A DNA stretch of 64,000 nt from G965197715 sp965247615 (GTDB taxonomy: Bacteria > Chloroflexota > Dehalococcoidia > Lucifugimonadales > UBA1127): contig OZ252022.1 in assembly GCA_965247615.1 (NCBI GenBank), positions 1,612,001 through 1,676,000 of the forward strand, read 5' to 3'. The position numbers were made by a program, and so were the translations under genes. Positions 52,713 through 61,395 of the stretch are shown here, piece after piece. How positions within the stretch are numbered: the stretch's first letter is position 1; each line of letters begins with the position of its first letter. A model generated the notes under the pieces. It made no database searches and was not told where the DNA came from. It worked only from the letters and a program-made list of their open reading frames with translations.

Positions 52713-52815
52713 CGACAGCAGGCCAACGGCGCCAGGATGCACGTCGCCGGTCGTCTTGACCTGGTCGCGTTATGTCTAATACAGGTCCCATTCTGAAAGC
52801 AGCCGCGGAGGCACT

Positions 52816-53550
52816 ATGACCCAGGAAAAGGATGCCAAGGGGTACGGCTACAGGGCCCGCATCGGGTACACGTCCCCGCCCCTTACCTCTGAAATCTTCC
52901 CCTACGAGTTCTACAAACTGGCCCCGGACGGTGTGACCCTCCTCCTCACCTCACTTGACGTCTGGGAGCACTCGGGCACGGAGCTCGAGGACAGCTACAC
53001 GCGCACCCTTCGCGCCGCCAAAGCCATGGGCGAGGCCCAGGCGAGCCTTATCATCCTCGGTGGCGGGCCCGTATTGGGCGCCAGGGGCGCCGATCGAGTG
53101 GGGGACCTCGTCAAAGCCGCAGAAGAGGCGTCGGGCGTTCCCGTGACGACCGTCAACACGGCATACTCGGCGGGCCTCCACGCCCTGGGAGCGAAGAAGA
53201 TCGTCTCCATCAACAACGGACACACCGGGCCCGGAGAGGTCGGGGAGCGGCGCGACGGCATCTACGTTCTCGGAAACCGCCCAATGGGCGACGGCTCCTT
53301 CGTCGGGTCGACTCGCGTCCCCACCGCGGAGGTCTTGACCGCCGTCCGTGAGCTCATGGCGGAGCATCCTGACGCGGACACCATCTGGATCGGATGGCCG
53401 CACCGGGCGTCCGTCGACTGCATCGAAACCCTGGAGCAGGAGTTTGGGGTCGGGGTCGTCAGCGCCTCCCAGTCCATCGTATGGCACGGCCTCAGGACAT
53501 GCGGCATCCAGGACGCCGTACCGGGCTACGGTCGCCTCATGCGCATGTAG
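52816..53550 (+). CDS. Asp/Glu racemase-superfamily protein (maleate isomerase/arylmalonate decarboxylase-like) lacking the catalytic cysteines
   Basis: This 244-residue protein has the fold pattern of maleate cis-trans isomerases and arylmalonate decarboxylases: GYTSPPLTSEIFPYEFYKLAP at the start, VTTVNTAYSAGLHALGAKKIV in the middle and VVSASQSIVWHGLRTCGIQD near the end. The first cysteine position reads ILGGGPVLG (about residue 80). The second, normally SCTNLRT, reads IGWPHRAS (about residue 193). Both catalytic cysteines are therefore absent, so it cannot use the usual two-cysteine or thiolate chemistry. It may be a non-catalytic or mechanistically different member. It lies 51 bases before an alpha/beta hydrolase. 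Confidence 0.72.
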   Translation: MTQEKDAKGYGYRARIGYTSPPLTSEIFPYEFYKLAPDGVTLLLTSLDVWEHSGTELEDSYTRTLRAAKAMGEAQASLIILGGGPVLGARGADRVGDLVKAAEEASGVPVTTVNTAYSAGLHALGAKKIVSINNGHTGPGEVGERRDGIYVLGNRPMGDGSFVGSTRVPTAEVLTAVRELMAEHPDADTIWIGWPHRASVDCIETLEQEFGVGVVSASQSIVWHGLRTCGIQDAVPGYGRLMRM

Positions 53551-53601
53551 CACTGCGGAGTCCCTACCGGAAATCGCAGGGACCGGCCAAGGAGGCCCAC
53601 T

Positions 53602-54408
53602 ATGCCGATGGCGGACAATGCTGGCGTAGCAATCCACTACGAGGTCGAAGGCTCAGGGCCCCCCATAACCCTGATGCACGGCATGGGCGGCAGCATCGAC
53701 AACTGGGTGCGCGCCGGATACGTCGACGCCCTCAGGGGCGAGCTCCAGCTCATCCTCATCGACTCCCGCGGCTTCGGCGCCAGTGGCAAACCCCACGATC
53801 CTGCCGCCTACACCAGGCAGGCGAAGGTCTCGGACGTGTGCGCCGTCCTCGACCACCTCGGCATACAACGCGCCCACTACTGGGGCTACTCCATGGGCGG
53901 GAGCAATGGATGGGCCATGGGCATGCTCCGGCCCGACCGGCTCCGCTCCCTCGTCCTCGGCGGCTACCCCTCCCTCCCCTACCCAACCTCCGAGCGCAAC
54001 CGCGTGAAATGGGAGAGCCGCGCCAAGCTCATGCGCCTTGGCATGGACGTCTACATCACCGCCATGGAGATGGACCGCGGGCCCATGCCTGAAGACCAGC
54101 GCCAGCGGCTCCTCGCCAACGACAGTCTGGCCTACGCCGCTCAGCAGATCGCCAACATCGACTGGGCCGTCCCCGAAGACGACGTCCGCGCTATGACCGT
54201 GCCCGCCCTCGTCTACTCCGGGACCAACGACGACTACCCGCTCCCCGACAACCACGCCATGGCCAGGCGCTCCGCATCCCTGGCGCCCAACGCCGAGTTC
54301 CTCGCCCTGCCCGGCCTCGACCACGGGCAGGCCTTCCAGGACAGCGCCACCGTCATCCCCCACGTCCGGGAGTTCCTGGCCAAGATCGAAGCTGTCGCCG
54401 GCCCCTAG
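53602..54408 (+). CDS. Alpha/beta hydrolase
   Basis: This 268-residue serine hydrolase has the oxyanion motif LMHGMGGS (residues 24-31), nucleophile Ser97 in the elbow GYSMGG, an acid candidate in YSGTNDDYPLPDN (about residue 212), and the catalytic His in LPGLDHGQAF near residue 240. CAAGGAGGCC precedes the ATG. The cap region is short, as in 3-oxoadipate enol-lactone hydrolase and meta-cleavage product hydrolase relatives. It is probably cotranscribed with the 52816 gene. The substrate is unknown; an ester, lactone or C-C hydrolase role in aromatic catabolism is plausible. Confidence 0.87.
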   Translation: MPMADNAGVAIHYEVEGSGPPITLMHGMGGSIDNWVRAGYVDALRGELQLILIDSRGFGASGKPHDPAAYTRQAKVSDVCAVLDHLGIQRAHYWGYSMGGSNGWAMGMLRPDRLRSLVLGGYPSLPYPTSERNRVKWESRAKLMRLGMDVYITAMEMDRGPMPEDQRQRLLANDSLAYAAQQIANIDWAVPEDDVRAMTVPALVYSGTNDDYPLPDNHAMARRSASLAPNAEFLALPGLDHGQAFQDSATVIPHVREFLAKIEAVAGP

Positions 54409-54450
54409 CGTCAACCCGCCCGGCCTGCGTGCGCGCCGGCCTCCGCGCCC

Positions 54451-55092
54451 TCACCACCCGTTGAAGTGGCTGACCTCTTCCACCGGCTTCCTGGTCGTCG
54501 GTCCGAAACGCACCCCCTCCGCGGGCCAACCCAGGGGGACCATGGTGCAGACCTCCATCTCCGCCGGGATGCCAAGCAGGCCCCGAATCTCCTGCGGAGC
54601 GTGCGTCAGCGCCGTCGTGATGGTCGTGCCCAGCCCCAGTCCCCTGGCCGCCAGCAACAGGTTCTGGACGGCCGGGAAGATGGAGGCGTAGCGGGAAGCC
54701 GTACTGACCGGCGGGACGCCCTCCGGGGAGGGGGCCTCCGCCCGGCCGCCGTCCATGCACACGAATATCAGAACAGGTATCTCCTCCAGGTGGTCGGCCA
54801 GGATCCGCGCCGCATTGGTGGGGTCGGACGGCGAGCTCGCCGTCCGGGGACTCCCATCCGCGTGGAAGAAGCGCGGGTACCACGCCTTCCGGTACGCCTC
54901 CGCCACTTGTCCCCTCAGACGAGGGTCGTCCACCACCACGAAGTGCCAGGGCTGGCGGTTTCCCCCGTTGGGCGCCTTGGTCGCCGCCTCCAGGACCTGG
55001 CGCACCAGGTCGCGGGGCACCGCGTCGGGCTTGAAGTGGCGCACCGCCCGCTGCGAATACATTGCCTCGAAGAGCCCGATCTCCTTCGCCAT
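54451..55092 (-). CDS. Nitroreductase family FMN-dependent oxidoreductase
   Basis: This 213-residue flavoprotein has FMN-contact sequence in YSQRAVRHFKPDAVP at the N-terminus, the KAPNGGNRQPWHFVVV block near residue 40, and a GLGLGTTITTAL segment near residue 150. A GGGGAGGGG site precedes the ATG at 55092. Family members reduce nitroaromatics, quinones or enones, or act as dehalogenases or dehydrogenases. It is convergent with the alpha/beta hydrolase (42-base gap) and divergent from the broken ABC operon. Confidence 0.86.
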   Translation of the reverse strand: MAKEIGLFEAMYSQRAVRHFKPDAVPRDLVRQVLEAATKAPNGGNRQPWHFVVVDDPRLRGQVAEAYRKAWYPRFFHADGSPRTASSPSDPTNAARILADHLEEIPVLIFVCMDGGRAEAPSPEGVPPVSTASRYASIFPAVQNLLLAARGLGLGTTITTALTHAPQEIRGLLGIPAEMEVCTMVPLGWPAEGVRFGPTTRKPVEEVSHFNGW

Positions 55093-55404
55093 AAACCCCT
55101 CCCGCTGCTATGTACCGACCACGCCCCGCGTCTCGCCCCCGTCCACCCCGCCCCCACAACCGGAGGCTCCACCATACCAGACCCACACCCGCCCGTATCC
55201 CACCCTCTCCCGCGCGCCCGTGATTTGATACGGGATTCGACGCCCTTGCGCATGAAGGCGTCGCTTGACATTCAACCCCCAACGCGCTGGAGTGCCGCCC
55301 TAGAGTCGGCCGGTGCCCTAACCACGCTCATTGGAGACTGCCAACTTCCTCGTTGTGGGGCAGCGTCGCAGAGCAGGTGCGGGACCCCGGATAGGAGGAT
55401 GGAC
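55093..55404. other. Gene-free region between nitroreductase and the broken ABC operon
   Basis: 312 bases. TTGACA at 55265-55270 is followed at 17 bases by TGGAGT, a very poor -10, so the promoter of the pseudogene operon may itself be decaying. I see nothing else. Confidence 0.4.
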
Positions 55405-57086
55405 ATGGTCCGCTCATTGGTCTTCCCCGCAGTGGCGTTGTTGCTCGCCATTGCCGTGGCGTGCGGCGGTGCCGCTGAGGAGCCAGAGACAACGCCGCAG
55501 CAGCCCAGTGCCAGCGGAGCGTCGGCGGGAGCACAGGGCACAGAGTCCACGTCGCAGGCAGACACACCCAAGTATGGCGGCACCCCAAGTCTGCGCCAGC
55601 GCAACGACCCCCTCTGGGACCCCGCCTCCGGGTTCATGGCATCAGACGAAGGCCGCGTCTATCACCTGACCTATCCGCCTCTGTTCACCCTTCACAAGGG
55701 ACCCCCCGCGTGCCAGCTCTAGCCTCCAGACCCTGAGGTGGTTGAGAGCTGGGATTGGCTCGATGAGCGCACCCTGGAGATCAAGCTCATACCCAGTGCT
55801 CGCTTTTCCGACGCCCCGCCCGCCAACGGCCGCGAGATCACGGCCGAGGACGTCGTGAACCAGTACCAGCGCGCCTTCAAGCTGCAGCCGACAACACAGC
55901 CCGCCGAGGAATTGACGGAGAGCGTCACCGCCGTCGAAAAGCTCACCGTCCGGTTCACCCTCGATGCGCCCTTCGCTAACTATATGGAAGACGTCATGGG
56001 ACAGCGTTGGAACATCGTCATGCCAAGGGAGATAACCCCTGACGACGTGACCATGACCTGGGAGGATCACGTCGGCCAGGGGGCGGCCCATTCCTGCTCA
56101 AGAGCTACAGCCAGGGGACCAGCATCGAGTTCGAAAAGAACCCCAACTACTTCCAGGAGAGCCTCCCCTACCTTGGTGGGATCACCGAGCCCATCATTCC
56201 TTACGAAAGCACCGTCGTGGCGGGTTTGAGGATCGGCAAGGTCCACGTCTCGGAGATTCGTGGCTCCTTCCTCATCGCAGAGCTCCTCCAGACCGCCCCC
56301 GAGCTCCAATCGCAGAGTTACCCGTATCCGGCCTCCTTCGTCCCAGAGATGCGGACGGACCAGCCGTCCCTGAATGACAAACGCGTCCGCCAAGCCCTCT
56401 CAATGGGCATCAACAGAGAGGCCGTGGGCACCGTCACCTACGCCGGCCACTTCTTCCCAAAGTACTCGCCGGTGCACCAGGGTTTCAGGGACTGGGCGCC
56501 CCCCCTGGACCAATACGCAAAGGAACAGCAGGGCATCCTAGCGCACGATCCCGAAGGCGCCAAGCGTCTACTCGCCGACGCCGGGTTCTCGAACGGCCTT
56601 GAGGTTCTTGTGAACTTCTCCCCCGCCTTCCCGGCCCAGAACGCTCCGGCCGAGTTCCTCAGCGCGGCCCGGCAGCACATCGGCGTCACCGCTAAGGTCC
56701 AGCCGCTGGAGCGCCAGGCCTGGGCCCCGCTCCACCGTGGTGGCGAGTATGAGGGCACAGCCGTGCTCTTCGCCTCATCCGCTAGCATCGACGAAGCCCT
56801 CTATCACTACTTCAAGCGCGACGTGCCCCGCAACGTCCGCCGAAACTGCGACCCCAAGCTGGACGCCCTGCTGGACCAGATGCGGAGCGCGGGAAACGAG
56901 GCCGCGCGCAGGGTGGTTGTGTCGGACATTCAGGAGCTGCTGGCGGAGGAGCAGTACCGCATTGAGCTGCCGCAGAACGCTTCCGCGGAGTTCTTCCAGC
57001 CCAATGTGCACAACGTCTGGTATCGCACTGACGCATGGTCGGATGGAGATTACGTCAAGTTTGCCTGGATGGACCAGCAGCCCTGA
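55405..57086 (+). pseudogene. Broken family 5 ABC substrate-binding lipoprotein
   Basis: An ATG at 55405 after ATAGGAGG opens a normal signal peptide (VFPAVALLLAIAVACGG) and a PQQPSASGAS linker. An in-frame TAG at 55720-55722 interrupts it, after which the same frame continues with binding-protein sequence (VVESWDWLDERTLEIKL). At about 56080 a one-base loss in a G run shifts the frame, and the fold continues (FLLKSYSQGTSIEFEKNPNYF) to a stop at 57084. The remaining two-thirds is intact in sequence, including RVRQALSMGINREAV. It is either a recent pseudogene or an assembly with uncorrected errors. Confidence 0.82.
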
Positions 57087-57227
57087 GGCCCCATATTTTT
57101 GGAACAGCTGTCCTTCGGCTGTCCCGCCGTCACAATCGGTGAAGGGCTCCGGTTGAGCGAAGGGAACCCTGCCTTCCTTCGCTCAACCGTGGGCAGGCCC
57201 GCTTTGAGTTTGGACAAGGTATCTAGT

Positions 57228-58173
57228 ATGCGTGGCTATCTCGCCCGTCGCGCCCTCACCCTCGTCCCGACTTTCCTCATGGTTTCCCTTGCGGTCTTCA
57301 GCATGGTCCACTTCCTCCCAGGCAACGTCGTCGAATTCCTGGCCGTCGAATTCGCGTACGCCGATAGCGCACAGCTGCTCCGCGAGAACCTGGGGCTCAA
57401 CAAACCCTTTCACGTCCGCTGCCTCAATTGGCTGGGCGGGATATTCAGGGGCGACCACGGCACATCCTTGTGGACCCCCACGAGCCTGTGGTCAAAGAGC
57501 TCGCCCACAGCTGGCCCGTGACCCTGGAACTCGCGCTCCTAGCGATGGTAATCACCTTGGGCATTAGAGCGCCCATCGGCGTCATCGCCGCCTCCCGCCA
57601 GGATAGCTGGGTAGACTACATCACCCGCTCTTTCGCCGTCCTGGCCCTGGCAATCCCCGGCTTCTGGCTGGGGACCCTGATCATGACGTTCCCCTCCATC
57701 TGTTTCAACTGGACGCCGCCCCTCACCTACGTGCGCCTCACCGACGACCCCATAGCCAACCTTGGTGGCGTAGTGATCCCCGCCATGGTCCTGGGCTTCT
57801 TCTTCCAGGGCCACACCAGGCGCATGGTCCACGCCATGATGCTGGAGGTGTTGCGCCAGGACTACATCCGCACCGCCCGCTCAAAGGGCCTTCAGGAGCT
57901 GGCCGCCGTATTGAGGCCCGCCGCCAAGAACGCGATGATCCCAGTTGTCACCCTCCTCTCCCTGGAGGTGCCCTTTCTCCTAGGCGGGACCGTCATCATC
58001 GAGGATATCTTCGACCTCCCCGGCCTGGGGCGCTACGCCCTGGAGGCCCTCCAGCGCCGCGACTACGTCGTCGTCCAGTCCCTGGTCCTAGTCTTCGGGC
58101 CATCGTCATGTTCCTCAACTTCATCGTCGAAGTCGGCTATGGCTGGTTGGACCCGCCGATTCCCTTCAGATAG
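57228..58173 (+). pseudogene. Broken ABC permease, DppB/OppB type
   Basis: The start MRGYLARRALTLVPTFLMVS is typical. Two frameshifts disrupt it. One is at the C run near 57475 (LWTP then EPVVKELAHSWPV in the next frame). The other is at the GGG near 58099 (VLVFG then IVMFLNFIVEVGYGWLD). Restoring one C and one G would rejoin a normal protein of about 315 residues ending at 58173. Between the shifts the sequence, including the ARSKGLQELAAVLRP loop, looks well conserved. Confidence 0.82.
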
Positions 58174-58181
58174 GACTGCGC

Positions 58182-59113
58182 ATGGAAGGCAACGGCAACG
58201 GGGCCGCACCGGGCCTGCGGCCATTTAGTCCACTGGCGCCGGCGCGAAGGCATCTTTGGGCATCCGAGTTCGTGCTTCGTTTGGTGCGGGAGAAGCTCCT
58301 CGGCGCCGTTGGCGCTGCCATTGTACTGGCCATCGCCCTCGCAGCAGCCTTGGCCAACCTCGTCGCGCCCTACGGCTTCAACGAAGCCCACTACAGCGAC
58401 CTGTTCCACTCGCCACGTATTGAGTACCCCCTAGGCACCGACAACCTGGGGCGAGACCTCCTCAGCCGCATCATCTTCGGCGCGCGCATATCCATGTTCG
58501 TCGCACTGGGCACCGTAGGGCTCGGCATCGCCTACGCGCTCGCCCTCGGACTGATCTCCGCCTGGGTCGACGGCATCGCCGACACCGCCATAGGCCGCAT
58601 CGTTGATGCCCAAATGTCCATCCCGTTCTTCCTCCTTCTTCTGGTCACCTCCTCCATCTTGGGCCCTACACTCCTCAACATCATCCTGGTGCTTTCCCTC
58701 TTCGGCATCCGCGAAGCGCGCATCGTCCGCGGACAGGCCCTGACCATCACAGAGCACACCTTCGTCGACGCCACACGGAGCATTGGCGCCGACTCCTGGC
58801 GCATCATAACTCGCTATCTCCTTCCGAATGTCTTTGCGCCCACCATCGTCCTGGGGACGCTCCGCTTCGGCACCGTCATTCTCGCGGAGGCGAGCCTCAG
58901 CTTCCTCAGCTACGGCGTGCCGCCCCCTTCCCCTCCTGGGGCAGGATGCTTGGCGCGGAGTCGCGCCCGTACCTCCTGCAGGCCCCCTGGCTCGCCTTCG
59001 CCCCGGGCGTCGTGCTGACGATGGCCGTGTGGGGATTCAACGTCTTCGGCGACGCCTTGCGCGACCTCCTGGACCCGCGGCTCCGTGGCGGAAGCGCGGC
59101 CTTCCGGCCGTGA
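58182..59113 (+). pseudogene. ABC permease, DppC/OppC type, with C-terminal frameshift
   Basis: The first about 250 codons are intact: YPLGTDNLGRDLLSRIIFGAR, the loop DATRSIGADSWRIITRYLLP and AEASLSFLSYGVPPP. In the C run at 58921-58926 one base is missing. The reading frame then gives an unrelated tail to 59018, while the true C-terminus (SWGRMLGAESRPYLLQAPW, then FGDALRDLLDPRLRGG) continues in the next frame to 59113. The last helix is lost unless corrected. It follows the DppB pseudogene by eight bases. Confidence 0.82.
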
Positions 59114-59122
59114 CGCTTGCCC

Positions 59123-59152
59123 TTGAATGTTGTTGCATCATGCTGCTACTCT
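59123..59152 (+). promoter_or_regulatory. Weak promoter candidate for the 59231 amidohydrolase
   Basis: TTGAAT, 18 bases, TACTCT. Confidence 0.3.
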
Positions 59153-59230
59153 ACACGCGGACACTGGCACGACACGAATGGACTTGTCTGGACGGGCAGG
59201 CTCAACGTATTGCGCGCAAGGGAGGATTGA

Positions 59231-60355
59231 ATGATGGCTGGAATCGTTGACGCTGACACCCACATCATGGAGCCCGAGGGGATGTGGGACTTCATCGACC
59301 CGGAGATGTACCACCGCAGACCAGTCATGATGAAGATCCCCAATGACACGCTGTATAAGAAGAGCAACGCGCTCTGGTTGATAGACGGCAACATCTTCCC
59401 CAAGCCGGCGGGGCGCGGCGGTTTCGCCCTCCACACCCCCTCCGCCGCGGACCGCGAGGTCGCCAGGGTCGACATCGACATGGGCTCCAGAGAGCTCACC
59501 GATCCCGCGGCCCGCATCCGGGACATGGATCTGCGCGGCGTGGACGTTCAGGTCATCTTTCCAACCCTCTTTATCATCTATCTGACGGATGACCCGGAGC
59601 TGGAGATCGCCCTCTGTCGCGCGTACAACCGCTGGCTGGCACAGGCGTGGGCGGAGGGGAAGGAGCGGCTGCGGTGGACGGCGGTCCTCCCGCTGAAGTC
59701 CATCGACAAGTCCCTGGAAGAGATGCACTTCGCCAAGGAGAACGGCGCCACCGGCGTCTTCTTCCGCGGCGTCGAACGCGACCTGTCCCTCGCCCACCCC
59801 CACTTCTTCCCCATCTATGAGGAGGCCAGCAAGCTGGACCTGCCCATCACCATCCACACCGGCGCAGGCTCGCCCAGCATCACCAACGCCTTCGACATCT
59901 CCCTCAGCGGCACCTTCTCTCACGTGCGCATGTTGCCCCTCATGGCCTTCCGAGACCTCGTCGTGAACAAGATACCCGAGCGCTTCCCGGACCTCCGCTT
60001 CGGTTTCATCGAAGCCGGCGCCTCCTGGGTGCCCTACCTCCTGCACCAGATGAAGCGCCAGTTTCGTGGCACCATCGGCTCGGCCGGCTCGGAGCCCACC
60101 GCGGGATGGGGCCCCAAGCTCTTCGAAGACTACCGCCTCTACGTTGCCTGCGAGGCCGACGAGAACCTGCCCTATCTCGTGGACGTCATGGGCGAAGACC
60201 ACATCATGATCGGCTCGGACTACGGCCATCAGGACCCGTCCGAAGAGCAGCAGATGGTCGCCACTCTTCGCGCTCGGGAGGACATCCCCAACCGCGTCAC
60301 CGAAAAAATACTCTCCGACAACCCCCATAGCTTCTATCACCTCACCGCCGCCTAG
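59231..60355 (+). CDS. Amidohydrolase family 2 (ACMSD-type) protein
   Basis: This 374-residue member of the DYGHxD subgroup has the first strand GIVDADTHIMEPEGMWDF (Asp7, Asp9, His11), IRDMDLRGVDVQVIFPTLF near residue 95, a HTGAGSP metal strand, the EAGASWVPYLL block, and GSDYGHQD near residue 327. AAGGGAGG precedes tandem ATG codons at 59231 and 59234; either could start. It is the closest intact relative of the pseudogene at 34616. A hydroxyacid dehydrogenase-like gene follows 38 bases later, implying a two-gene unit. Confidence 0.83.
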   Translation: MMAGIVDADTHIMEPEGMWDFIDPEMYHRRPVMMKIPNDTLYKKSNALWLIDGNIFPKPAGRGGFALHTPSAADREVARVDIDMGSRELTDPAARIRDMDLRGVDVQVIFPTLFIIYLTDDPELEIALCRAYNRWLAQAWAEGKERLRWTAVLPLKSIDKSLEEMHFAKENGATGVFFRGVERDLSLAHPHFFPIYEEASKLDLPITIHTGAGSPSITNAFDISLSGTFSHVRMLPLMAFRDLVVNKIPERFPDLRFGFIEAGASWVPYLLHQMKRQFRGTIGSAGSEPTAGWGPKLFEDYRLYVACEADENLPYLVDVMGEDHIMIGSDYGHQDPSEEQQMVATLRAREDIPNRVTEKILSDNPHSFYHLTAA

Positions 60356-60393
60356 TCAAAACCGCATAGAGCGTCAGCGTGCCAAGGAGTGTA

Positions 60394-61206
60394 ATGGACC
60401 GTATCGGGTTTATCGGCCTGGGGAGGATGGGTTACCCCATGGCGTCCCACCTCCTCAAGGCCGGGTTCGCCGTCTGCGCCTATGACGTCAGGCAGCCCCC
60501 CGTGGACGACCTCGCTCGTCTCGGGGCTGTACCCGCCGAGTCGCCGCGAGATGTCGCCGCGGCCAGCGACGTCATCGTCGTGATGGTCGTCAGCGATGAG
60601 CAAACCCAGGAGGTAGTCACCGGCAAGGGCGGCCTGCTGGAGAACGCCCGCCCCGGCATGGTGATACTCCTGTGCAGCTCCCTGCGGCCCTCCACAGTGC
60701 GGGAGCTCAGCGGGCTGGCTCAGCAGCGCGGCGTCGCCGTACTGGATGCGCCCGTTACCGGCGGTGAGCAGGGCGCCGTCGACGCCACGCTAAACTTCAT
60801 CGGCGGCGGCGATGAAGAGGTCTTCGGTCGCATCACACCCGTCCTCGCCCGAATGGGCAGTCACTGGACCCTCGTGGGGCCCGTCAGCAGTGGCCAGGTC
60901 GTCAAGACCGTGAACAACGTCCTCCTGTGGACTACCTTGGCGGCTACCAGGGAGGTCTTGGAGCTTGCCGAGCAAGAGGGCGTGACTCCAGACCAGGTAA
61001 GACAGGGCATGGAGTTCGCTCCGGCCAACAACAGATGGCTCCGGGAGTGGTGGAGCCTGGGGTCCGCCCCGTGGATCGCCAAAGACCTCACCAATGCTCT
61101 CGCCATCGCGGAAGAGGTCGGAGCGCAAATGCCCGCCGCTGCTGTCGCCCGAGAGCTCTTGCGAGGGTGGGAGAGCCCCAAGCAGCCGGCGTCCGGCCCC
61201 GAATAA
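60394..61206 (+). CDS. 3-hydroxyisobutyrate dehydrogenase-like NAD(P)-dependent oxidoreductase
   Basis: This 270-residue beta-hydroxyacid dehydrogenase starts at the ATG at 60394, after AAGGAGTG. The Rossmann motif is GFIGLGRMGYPMA (residues 5-17), the substrate motif LDAPVTGGEQGA is at residues 118-128, and the catalytic Lys171 is in SGQVVKTVNN. The family oxidises 3-hydroxyisobutyrate, tartronate semialdehyde, hydroxymethylglutarate and similar beta-hydroxyacids. It is slightly shorter than typical (about 290). Adjacency to the 59231 amidohydrolase suggests processing of a hydroxyacid derived from it. Confidence 0.86.
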   Translation: MDRIGFIGLGRMGYPMASHLLKAGFAVCAYDVRQPPVDDLARLGAVPAESPRDVAAASDVIVVMVVSDEQTQEVVTGKGGLLENARPGMVILLCSSLRPSTVRELSGLAQQRGVAVLDAPVTGGEQGAVDATLNFIGGGDEEVFGRITPVLARMGSHWTLVGPVSSGQVVKTVNNVLLWTTLAATREVLELAEQEGVTPDQVRQGMEFAPANNRWLREWWSLGSAPWIAKDLTNALAIAEEVGAQMPAAAVARELLRGWESPKQPASGPE

Positions 61207-61331
61207 CCCCGCAGGCGCCCACGCTAGGTGTAGTTCCCATAGAGTACCCCGCTCAACTGGTTAGCATAGCCGAGCGCCGCTTCCATCCACCCCCACGAGC
61301 CATCGCGCCGGCAACCCCGCCCAATCACAAC

Positions 61332-61361
61332 TTGCAGGATGCTGCCCTGCCGTGACAAAAT
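61332..61361 (+). promoter_or_regulatory. Weak promoter candidate for the third bicupin gene
   Basis: TTGCAG, 18 bases, CAAAAT, about 35 bases before the ATG at 61396. Confidence 0.3.
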
Positions 61362-61395
61362 AGGCAGCGCCCAACACTGGACCCTAGGAGTTGCC

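Larger units (their letters stand above)
52514..52815 (+). other. Gene-free region containing a MITE-like element
   Basis: 302 bases. The element at 52591-52712 occupies the middle. Beyond it, TTGACC at 52756 with a poor -10 is the only promoter hint for the next gene. Confidence 0.6.

Noticed and set aside
52756..52784. Promoter for the 52816 gene
   Set aside because: TTGACC is present, but the only -10 candidates (TAATAC at 15 bases, ATACAG at 17) are poor, so I did not list it as a feature.
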